A stretch of 64,000 bases of DNA from Sulfitobacter sp. (GTDB lineage Bacteria > Pseudomonadota > Alphaproteobacteria > Rhodobacterales > Rhodobacteraceae), in NCBI GenBank assembly GCA_029252045.1, contig JAQXCD010000022.1:1-64000 (forward strand), in the 5' to 3' direction. This document shows, in pieces, positions 57,047-64,000 of the stretch. The translations under genes and the position numbers were made by a program. How positions within the stretch are numbered: the stretch's first letter is position 1; each line of letters begins with the position of its first letter. The notes under the pieces were generated by a model that was not told where the DNA came from, did not search any database, and worked only from the letters and a program-made list of their open reading frames with translations.

Positions 57047-57996
57047 GGCATGATCTGGTTCTGCAATCTGCCTTCGGCGATAGCGGGCACACCACGTTCT
57101 TTATCAAGAACGAGGCTGACTTCCGCCGCCACCAGTCCGAGATCATCGGCGAGGGTGAGATCAAGATCATGAAGCGGATCAGTTGCCGTGGCGCCGCGAT
57201 CGAGGCTTGTGCGACCCGTGAAGGTACAATTGTTGGCCCGCTCATGACCGAGCTTGTCGGCTTTAACGAACTGACGCCTTATCGCGGCGGTTGGTGTGGC
57301 AATGAAATCCTGTCCACTGCTTTCCCGCCAAAGGTCCGTCAGCAGGCGCGCGATCTGACTTTCAAGTTCGGTGAGCAGCTGCGCAAGGAAGGCTATCGCG
57401 GATACTTCGAGCTGGACTTCTTGATCGACAAAAAGACAGGCGAGCTTTGGTTGGGCGAGTTGAACCCGCGCATCACTGGCGCGTCGTCGATGACCAACCA
57501 CGCGGCCTTTGCCCACGCGGATGCGCCGTTGTTCCTGTTCCACTTGCTGGAGTTTTCGAAGAAGAAGTTCAATCTGGACGTGGACGAGTTGAACGCACGT
57601 TGGGCAGAGCCGGACAATATCGACAGCTGGTCGCAGATGGTGATCAAGCACACCAAAGACAGTGTGGACACTTGCACCACCAGCCCCGAGACAGGCATCT
57701 ATAAAATGCGCGAAGACGGCTCGGTTGTGTGGGACCGCTTTGATTATCAACGCCGCGCGGTGGAGAGTGAGAACGAGGCGTTCTTTCTGCGTATCATGCG
57801 GCCGGGTGATTACCGCTATGAGGGGGCCGATATTGGCATCCTTGTGACGCGCGGACGGTTGATGACAAAAAGCTTCCAGCTGAACGAGCGGGCAAAGAAG
57901 TGGATTCACGGGATCAAGTCGGCGGTTGAAGGCAAACCGTTGCCCGCGGCCTCCGCTGATCCGTTCTTGTCCGATCCGGCGTTCAAGATCCTTTAA
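57047..57996 (+). pseudogene. ATP-grasp (biotin carboxylase-like) gene, C-terminal remnant
   Basis: Likeness begins at HDLVLQSAFGDSGHTTFFIK and continues with GPLMTELVGFNELTPYRGGW, the metal-binding GYFELDF and GELWLGELNPRITGASS to the stop at 57996. The N-terminal half, with the biotin-carboxylase-type fold and start codon, is missing. The track start at 56938 lies in unrelated sequence. It probably acted with the following C45 hydrolase and CoA transferase, judging from order and spacing (26 nt). Confidence 0.85.
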
Positions 57997-58021
57997 GGTA
58001 AATCTGTCAGGAAGGCGGCCC

Positions 58022-58993
58022 ATGTACTGGCGCGCAATCTCCGAGGATTTGCCCGGCCCCAAGTGGGCCGGGCTTTTCCGTGAATATTGGTCCGATTATC
58101 GGGCTTGGTGGCTCAAAGAAGGTGAGACTGCCCGCCCGACCTATGCCGCAAGCCTGCGCGCCCTGCGGACCCATATGCCCGAGATGGTGCCGCTGTATGA
58201 AGAGCTGTGCGAGCTGGCAGGCGGCGGTGATCACGCAGCACGGTTCCTGAGTTTCTATTGCCCGCCCCCCTATCTGGCGAGCTGTTCACAGGCGGTTTGG
58301 GGCGGCAAACAGCCCGTGCTTGTGCGGAACTATGACTACAACCCCAAGGCTTTCGACAGCCTTGTCCTGCGAACCAAATGGCTGGGCCGCGCGGTGATGG
58401 GTACGTCTGACGGGTTGTGGGGGCTGGTGGACGGTGTCAACGACAAGGGTCTCTCGATCTCCCTTACGTTTGGCGGACGGCGTGTGGTGGGCGAGGGGTT
58501 CGGCGTGCCGCTGATCATTCGTTATGTCCTGCAAGTCTGCGAAACGGCAGAAGAGGCGGGCGAGGTATTGGCCCGCGTGCCTACGCACATGAGCTATAAC
58601 GTGACCGTGCTGGACAGAAAGCGGACCTACCTGACGGTCATGATGTCGCCGGACCGGCCCGCGATTGTGACAAATGCGGCAGTGGCCACGAACCATCAGG
58701 AAAATGTCGAATAGATCAGCCACGCGCGGTTTACATCTACCGTCGAGCGGGAGCGATTCTTGTTGCAGCGCTTGCGCCTGCAACGTGACCCTGAGGAAAA
58801 GTTCATCAACGCGTTTCTGCGCCCGCCTCTGTATTCCACGGCATTCCGTCACGGGTTCGGAACGCTCTACACAGCCGTTTACAGACCGCGTAAACAAGAG
58901 ATGGAACTGCGGTGGCCGGATGTGATCTGGCCGCTGTCGTTAAAGGATTTTATTGAAGGGGCGCGTGAGGTGACCCTGCCGGGAGTAGTGTAA
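58022..58993 (+). pseudogene. C45-family autoproteolytic acyltransferase/hydrolase with in-frame TAG
   Basis: ATG 58022 starts YWRAISEDLPGPKWAGLFRE. The Ntn nucleophile Cys is in YLASCSQAVWGG, followed by LVRNYDYNPKAFDSLVLRT and GVNDKGLSISLTFGGRRV. TAG at 58712-58714 follows NHQENVE, and the frame continues ISHARFTSTVERERFLLQRL to TAA 58993. TGG to TAG would explain it; intact length 323 aa. The truncated product (about 230 aa) keeps the nucleophile but loses about 93 residues. Stop overlaps the CoA transferase start by one base. Confidence 0.85.
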
Positions 58994-60096
58994 TGTCGGG
59001 ACCGTTGGCATCGTTGAAAGTAGTCGAGTTTTCCGGCCTTGGGCCTGCGCCGCTGGCAGGGCAGCTGCTGGCCGATCTGGGTGCCGATGTGATCACCGTG
59101 GACCGCAAGGCCGCTCCTGCCGATCCTACGGACATCAACAGACGTGGAAAACGCTCGGTTGTGCTGGACCTCAAGCGGCCAGAGGGGCTGGCGGCGGCGC
59201 ACAAGCTGATTGCAGCGAGTGGTGTGTTAATCGAAGGGTTCCGGCCCGGCGTGATGGAGCGGTTGGGGTTGGGGCCTGAGGACTGCCCCGACACGCTGAT
59301 CTATGCGCGGATGACCGGATGGGGGCAGGACGGGCCATGGGCGCAGACGGCAGGGCATGACATCAATTATCTGGCGCTGACCGGCGCGTTGCACGCAATG
59401 GGGGATGCCGACCGTACTCCTGTTCCGCCGCTGAACATGGTGGCTGACTATGGCGGCGGTACAATGTTTTTGCTGCTGGGTATTCTGAGCGCTGTGATCG
59501 AGCGCGGCGTGTCCGGCAAGGGACAGGTGGTCGACGCGGCTATGGTTGACGGTGTCCCTGCCATGATGGGCCTGATCCATGCCATGCTGGCGCAGGGAAA
59601 ATGGAGCGAGCAACGCGGGACCAACTGGCTGGATGGCGGTGCGCCGTTCTACCGGTGCTACACCTGCGCTTGTGGCGGCTACCTGTCGGTCGGTGCGTTG
59701 GAGCCGCAGTTTCATGCGCTGTTGCTGGACAAGGCGGGTTTGCCTGCCGCGCATCAGGCGGACCAGAATGATACGGCGCATTGGTCCGCGCGGCGTGATC
59801 TCTATGCGCAGGCATTTGCGCGCAAGACGCGCGATGAGTGGGCGGCCATCTTCGCGGGAAGTGATGCCTGTGTGGCTCCTGTGCTGACGTTTTCTGAGGC
59901 GCAATTCCACCCACATATGGCAGCGCGGCAGACCCTTATCGCGCCGAACGGTGTGGTGCAGGCGGCCCCCGCACCCCGCTTTAGCCGGACGGCGCCTTTG
60001 CCCCCCTCTGTTCCGGGCGCTGTCGGGGCGGAAACAAATCAGGTGTTGGCAGCCCTAGGGTATAGCGACAGTGAGATTGCCGAAATCGCGGGCTGA
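58993..60096 (+). CDS. CaiB/BaiF-family CoA transferase or racemase (AMACR-like)
   Basis: 367 aa. Class III CoA transferase fold: VVEFSGLGPAPLAGQLLADL, KRSVVLDLKRPEG, LIEGFRPGVMERLGL and the active-site region TAGHDINYLALTGALHAMG. The GHDINYLALTG form is typical of alpha-methylacyl-CoA racemases. Terminal gene of the remnant-containing set. Confidence 0.92.
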   Translation: MSGPLASLKVVEFSGLGPAPLAGQLLADLGADVITVDRKAAPADPTDINRRGKRSVVLDLKRPEGLAAAHKLIAASGVLIEGFRPGVMERLGLGPEDCPDTLIYARMTGWGQDGPWAQTAGHDINYLALTGALHAMGDADRTPVPPLNMVADYGGGTMFLLLGILSAVIERGVSGKGQVVDAAMVDGVPAMMGLIHAMLAQGKWSEQRGTNWLDGGAPFYRCYTCACGGYLSVGALEPQFHALLLDKAGLPAAHQADQNDTAHWSARRDLYAQAFARKTRDEWAAIFAGSDACVAPVLTFSEAQFHPHMAARQTLIAPNGVVQAAPAPRFSRTAPLPPSVPGAVGAETNQVLAALGYSDSEIAEIAG

Positions 60097-60168
60097 TGAT
60101 TGTTGCAAAAATGTACATGGACGCAAATGGGTGTGTTATCTCTGTGCCAAAGGGGCTAGATATAGTCG

Positions 60169-60813
60169 ATGTTTCGAGAAGATGGTATTTCCCGTGGCCC
60201 GTTGGAGGGCCTGATTGTTTGCCCTGTATGTGATGCAACCTATCAGTTGCAGCGCCCCAAAAATGGTGAGCGCGCGGTGTGCACGCGGTGTCACAAAGTT
60301 CTGATCGCCCCGCGCCGCAAGGCCGGTATGCAAATCATTGCGGTTGCGGTTGCGGTTGTTGTCTTGATTACAGCGGCCAGCGTTTTTCCCTTCCTCGAAA
60401 TATCCGCGGCCGGCCGCAGCAATGCTGTGTCTATCATTGATGCGGCGCTTTCTTTCACGCAGGGGCCTATGTTGGTGCTGGCGCTGATGACAGCTGGATT
60501 TATCCTGTTTGTTCCGCTGGTCCGGATGCTGCTGACGCTCTATGTGCTGATCCCCGTTGTGTTGGACCGCCCGCCGGCGCGCCACGCGATCAGGGCGTTC
60601 CGCTGGGCCGAGGCGATGCGCCCGTGGTCGATGGCCGAGATTTTTGCATTGGGCTGTGCGGTGGCTTTGGTGAAAGTGGCGGGTTTGGCGACGGTTAGTT
60701 TTGGTCCTGCGTTTTGGATGTTCGGCGCCCTTGTGGTGCTGGTCATCGTGCATGACAGTTTTTTGTGTAAGTGGTCTGTATGGAATTCTCTGGAACATCC
60801 CAAAGAACGGTAA
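60169..60813 (+). CDS. pqiA: PqiA-like membrane protein, first half
   Basis: 214 aa. Zinc-ribbon-like CPVCDATYQLQR and CTRCHKVL, then four transmembrane helices (AVAVAVVVLITAASVFPFLE and following) with AMRPWSMAEIFALGCAVAL and LATVSFGPAFWMF. PqiA proteins are often a single 400-residue chain with two such halves; here they are two genes. Confidence 0.9.
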   Translation: MFREDGISRGPLEGLIVCPVCDATYQLQRPKNGERAVCTRCHKVLIAPRRKAGMQIIAVAVAVVVLITAASVFPFLEISAAGRSNAVSIIDAALSFTQGPMLVLALMTAGFILFVPLVRMLLTLYVLIPVVLDRPPARHAIRAFRWAEAMRPWSMAEIFALGCAVALVKVAGLATVSFGPAFWMFGALVVLVIVHDSFLCKWSVWNSLEHPKER

Positions 60814-61430
60814 CAGCCCGTGAGGCGGGGTTGGTCGCATGCACGCGCTGTACGCGGGCATGGCCGTTGGGCACGCCTGAATGCGGGCGCTGTGGCGCCA
60901 AGCTGGTGTCGCGCGACGAACACAGCCTGCAAAAGGTGTGGGCGCTGTGGGTTGTCGGGCTGATGTGTTACGTCCCCGCCAATGTCTACCCGATGCTCAA
61001 GACCAAACAGCTGTTTACGGTGGATGAGAGCACGATCATCGGTGGCGCTGTCGAACTCGCCCACCACGGTGCATTTGGCATCGCGGCGATCATCCTGGTG
61101 GCTTCTGTTGTGATCCCTTTGGGCAAGTTCTGGGCGGTTGCCTTTCTGGCTGTCAGTGTCCGTCAACGGGGTGGGTTCACCTCGCACCGGCGTTTGCTGA
61201 TGTATGAGGTGGTCGAGTATATCGGCCGCTGGTCTATGATCGATATATTTGTCGTTGCCATTCTTTCGGCACTTGTGCAACTCAAGGGCCTTGCGACGAT
61301 CTCTCCCGGTCCTGCGGCGTTCTTTTTCGCACTTTCTGTAATTTTTACTATGTTGTCTGCCCAAGCTTTTGACCCACGGATGATTTGGGACGCACAAGAC
61401 AACGATAACGAGGCACCTGATCATGGTTGA
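60780..61430 (+). CDS. pqiA: PqiA-like membrane protein, second half
   Basis: 216 aa. CTRCTRAWPLGTPECGRCGA ribbon followed by four helices, YVPANVYPMLKT, VIPLGKFWAVAFLAVSV, YEVVEYIGRWSMIDIFVVAI and LATISPGPAAFFFALSV. Overlaps the first half gene by 34 nt and pqiB by 8 nt. ATG 60780 chosen over GTG 60771. Confidence 0.9.
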   Translation: MEFSGTSQRTVTAREAGLVACTRCTRAWPLGTPECGRCGAKLVSRDEHSLQKVWALWVVGLMCYVPANVYPMLKTKQLFTVDESTIIGGAVELAHHGAFGIAAIILVASVVIPLGKFWAVAFLAVSVRQRGGFTSHRRLLMYEVVEYIGRWSMIDIFVVAILSALVQLKGLATISPGPAAFFFALSVIFTMLSAQAFDPRMIWDAQDNDNEAPDHG

Positions 61431-63507
61431 TACTCCCCCCACAGTCGAAATTCAGGCGGCGCGTAAGCCTCGGCTGTCCGGCGCATCCTTCATTTGGGTG
61501 ATCCCGCTTCTGGCGTTGTTTGTGGCATTTGGTGTGGCATGGCAGTCCTATTCGGCGCGCGGGCCGGTGATTATCGTCGGATTCACCGATGGTTCGGGTA
61601 TTGCCGCGGGCGAGACCAAGTTGAAGTACCGCGATATCGAAGTCGGGGAGGTCGAAGAGGTCAGCTTTAGCGAAGGGTTGGCGCAGGTTGATGTGCATAT
61701 CCGCTTGCACAAGGATATTGCTGAATATGTCGATGCCAGCTCGGTTTTCTGGATTGTTCAGCCTGAGGTGACCGCACAGGGCGTGTCCGGTCTCAGCACT
61801 GTTTTGAGCGGTGTTTATATTGAAGGCTCGTGGGATAACGAAGTTGGTGAATATGCGGATACCTTCAAGGGCTCCGACGTGTCGCCGCTGATCAAACCCG
61901 GCGAAAGCGGTTTGCAGATTGCGTTCCGTACGACCACAAACGGCACACTCACCGACAATGCGCCGATTATGTTTCGTGGCATTCAGGTGGGGCAGGTCGG
62001 GCGCGCCCAGATTTCGCGCAGCGGTGCTTTCGCGATCACCGAAGGTCTGATCTATGAGGAACACCGCCATCTGATCAGCTCGTCGACACGGTTCTGGGAT
62101 ACCTCGGGGTTTAGCCTTTCGGTGGGCCCGACGGGGGCCGAGATCGACTTTTCCTCGCTTGCCACATTGATCGGCGGCGGGATTACGTTCGACACTTTTG
62201 TATCGGGCGGGGATTCTGCCTCCGACGGCGAAGTGTTCGAGGTCTTCTCGGATAAAGAGCAGGCGCGTAACAGTCTCTTCACCAAGTCCGAAGTTGATCC
62301 GCTGCGGATGAGTATCATCTTCGACGAGAATATCTCTGGTCTCGCGGTTGGGGCTGCCGTTGAGTTGAGCGGCTTCCGTATTGGCTCGGTTGAGAGCCTG
62401 TCGGGGATTGTGGACTTTAACCAGTTCGGTGACAGCCGTGTGCGCCTGAATGTGATCGTTTCGATCCAGCCCTCGCGCCTTGGATTGCCCGGCGAAGCAA
62501 CGGCTGCCGCTGCTTTGGGTCTCCTGCGTGACCGTGTGACAAGCGGGCTGCGGGCACGGCTGGCTTCGGCCAGCCTGTTGACGGGTGGATTGAAAATTCA
62601 ACTGGTGGAAGTGGAAGGCGCAACAGCTGACCAAATGCTTATTTCCAAGGTTGATCTGCCGATCATGCCAACAACAAAGAGCGAAACTTCGGATGCTGCG
62701 GCAACTGTTGAAGGCGTGTTTACGCGGATCAACAACCTGCCCATCGAAGAGCTGCTTAACAGCGCGATCAATGTGATGAATTCTGCTGAAGTGTTGATGT
62801 CAAACGGTGATCTGCAGAAAGTCCCTGGTAATGTGAGCACGCTGCTGAGTGATATTTCCGGCATTGTGACATCTGAGGATGTGAAGAACATTCCGGTCGC
62901 TTTGAACGCGACGCTGGTGCGTGTAGAAGGGCTGGTCGCAGAGCTGGAGAAGCAGCGCATCGCTGAGACATTGGGCAAGACGCTTTCCTCCGCTGCGGAA
63001 GCGGCTGACGCTGTGACCTCATCGGCTGCGGGTGTGCCCGAGCTGATTGCGAACATCCAGACTGTGGCCGAGAAAGCCGCATCGCTGGAGTTTGATACGC
63101 TTATTCAGGAGCTGACATCCCTCACTTCCTCTGCCGAGGCGTTGATCAGCAGTCCTGAGACAGCACAGCTGCCCGTGGCGCTGTCCGGTGCTTTGGACCA
63201 GCTGAATGCAACGCTGAAAGAGCTGCGCGAAGGCGGGGCGGTGCAGAACGTAAACCAGACACTGGCGTCTGCGCGTAATGCGGCGGATAGCATCGCGGTT
63301 TCTGCCCGTGATCTGCCGCAAGTCATCGACCGTCTGAACACCCTGTTTGTGCAAGCTGGCCAAACAATCGAAGGCTACAACAAGGGCGACCAGTTGAGCC
63401 GTGCTGCGGAATCCGCGTTGCGCGATATTCAACAAGCCGCCGGCGCGCTGGAAAAACTGGCGCGTACCATCGAACGCAATCCGAATTCTCTGCTGCTAGG
63501 AAGATAA
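61423..63507 (+). CDS. pqiB: MCE-domain lipid transport protein PqiB
   Basis: 694 aa. One N-terminal transmembrane helix (FIWVIPLLALFVAFGVAWQS) and three MCE domains starting at about 47 (GPVIIVGFTDGSGIAAGETK), 165 (GLQIAFRTTTNGTLTDNAPI) and 290 (MSIIFDENISGLAVGAAVEL). The C-terminal 270 residues are helical and Ala/Leu-rich, consistent with the PqiB needle that spans the periplasm. Fewer MCE domains than YebT. Confidence 0.93.
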   Translation: MVDTPPTVEIQAARKPRLSGASFIWVIPLLALFVAFGVAWQSYSARGPVIIVGFTDGSGIAAGETKLKYRDIEVGEVEEVSFSEGLAQVDVHIRLHKDIAEYVDASSVFWIVQPEVTAQGVSGLSTVLSGVYIEGSWDNEVGEYADTFKGSDVSPLIKPGESGLQIAFRTTTNGTLTDNAPIMFRGIQVGQVGRAQISRSGAFAITEGLIYEEHRHLISSSTRFWDTSGFSLSVGPTGAEIDFSSLATLIGGGITFDTFVSGGDSASDGEVFEVFSDKEQARNSLFTKSEVDPLRMSIIFDENISGLAVGAAVELSGFRIGSVESLSGIVDFNQFGDSRVRLNVIVSIQPSRLGLPGEATAAAALGLLRDRVTSGLRARLASASLLTGGLKIQLVEVEGATADQMLISKVDLPIMPTTKSETSDAAATVEGVFTRINNLPIEELLNSAINVMNSAEVLMSNGDLQKVPGNVSTLLSDISGIVTSEDVKNIPVALNATLVRVEGLVAELEKQRIAETLGKTLSSAAEAADAVTSSAAGVPELIANIQTVAEKAASLEFDTLIQELTSLTSSAEALISSPETAQLPVALSGALDQLNATLKELREGGAVQNVNQTLASARNAADSIAVSARDLPQVIDRLNTLFVQAGQTIEGYNKGDQLSRAAESALRDIQQAAGALEKLARTIERNPNSLLLGR

Positions 63508-63508
63508 C

Positions 63509-64000
63509 ATGACCTTTATGAAACCTCTTGCTACCGCGGCCGCGCTGGCGTTTTTGACCGCTTGCGGCGCGCCTGACAGCATTGCTGTCCAGACGCCCGC
63601 AATTACCGAAACCGTGCGCATCGGCTTTTCCTCTGTCGAGGTAAAGGATGTCTCGCTGCCCAGCTATGCGGCAGCGGATGAAGTTGCACAGCAGGCGCCC
63701 GACGGGACTATGGTGACCTCCAAGGTTTTGTGGGCTGATGCGCCCGAGCGCGCCATCGGACTTGAGCTGAGCCGAAACCTTGCGCGCCTGACCAAGCGCC
63801 GCATCGCGTCCGAGCCTTGGCCGTTCGAGGAAGATGCCGCTGCATCTCTTGATGTGCGCTTTGCCGATCTGGTTGCGGGAACTGACGGTGTGTTCCGTGC
63901 CACAGGCCAGTATTTTGTAGGCGTTTATGAGGGCCGCGAGCGGTCCGGCCAGTTCGAGTTGAGCGTGGCCTATGATCCCGACGGTGGGCCGGGTGCAATT
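63509..64000 (+). CDS. pqiC: PqiC-family outer-membrane lipoprotein (partial)
   Basis: Not in the track because it runs off the window. Signal peptide with lipobox LAFLTACGAP; mature part TETVRIGFSSVEVKDVSLPS, LGLELSRNLARLTKRRIAS matches ABC-type transport auxiliary lipoproteins. Starts 1 nt after pqiB. About 164 residues are visible. Confidence 0.9.
   Translation, partial: MTFMKPLATAAALAFLTACGAPDSIAVQTPAITETVRIGFSSVEVKDVSLPSYAAADEVAQQAPDGTMVTSKVLWADAPERAIGLELSRNLARLTKRRIASEPWPFEEDAAASLDVRFADLVAGTDGVFRATGQYFVGVYEGRERSGQFELSVAYDPDGGPGAI

Noticed and set aside
57047-58062. Minus-strand continuation of the 455-aa ORF
   Set aside because: Only the part below about 57047 resembles glutamate synthase; beyond it the frame is a shadow of the ATP-grasp remnant.
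61348-62634. 428-aa minus-strand ORF
   Set aside because: Shadow of pqiB, which has three MCE domains.

Overview
ORGANISM. Gene content and layout point to a Rhodobacterales alphaproteobacterium of the Roseobacter group. The signs are a leuC-leuD-leuB cluster, rsfS-rlmH, glcD-glcE-(small membrane gene)-glcF, a complete PhyR/NepR/EcfG general stress module, the DUF1523/AAA+ cluster, a GT14 plus sulfotransferase pair, and pqiA-pqiA-pqiB-pqiC. The genus cannot be fixed from sequence alone. I see no insertion sequence, prophage or CRISPR array.

LAYOUT. 1-1.6 kb: tRNA-Arg(CCU) and a frameshifted xylB. 1.6-9 kb: a cupin protein, a small secreted protein, then leuC, a TAT-signal ORF, leuD, a membrane protein, a phosphatase-like exoprotein and leuB on the minus strand. 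9.3-12.8 kb: MscS channel, rsfS, rlmH, an exported protein and a DUF599 protein. 13-17.4 kb: glycolate oxidase operon. 17.4-22.1 kb: broken protease, hsp20, broken lysozyme-like gene, gabD, kynurenine-formamidase-like hydrolase. 22.4-29.8 kb: an uncharacterised co-directional AAA+ gene cluster, the best candidate for an undescribed system; four of its genes carry one lesion each and it contains one A+T-rich gene. 29.8-32.7 kb: HIT protein, GT14 glycosyltransferase, sulfotransferase. 32.8-45 kb: FAH-family enzyme, then a minus-strand set (peptide ABC transporter, cupin, P1 peptidase, hydrolase, TPR protein), an HdeA-like protein, a histone-deacetylase-like enzyme and a peptide-binding protein. 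45-49.9 kb: Hsp70-like, M20 deacylase, YihY, pseudo-receiver, holin-like and DUF883 proteins. 50-53.7 kb: general stress core (phyR; nepR-ecfG-kinase) plus a 54-aa membrane protein. 53.6-56.7 kb: XRE-cupin regulator, gabT, exported protein. 56.7-60.1 kb: a deletion scar joining remnants of a glutamate-synthase-like gene and an ATP-grasp gene, a broken C45 hydrolase, an intact CoA transferase. 60.2-64 kb: PqiABC lipid-transport operon, running off the window.

THEMES. (1) EcfG-type promoters (GGAAC-N16/17-CGTT or near matches) occur at six places between 41 and 53.5 kb and suggest a local general-stress regulon. The phyR/nepR promoter is two interleaved sites on opposite strands. (2) Gene decay is striking: a 7-bp repeat expansion, at least two other frameshifts, five in-frame stops and one deletion junction, beside fully intact core genes. 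(3) A dispersed 3'-end element (GGGGGCCAGCCCCC-type hairpin plus a GGATTTAAGGCCAA-type tail) follows several genes on the same strand.
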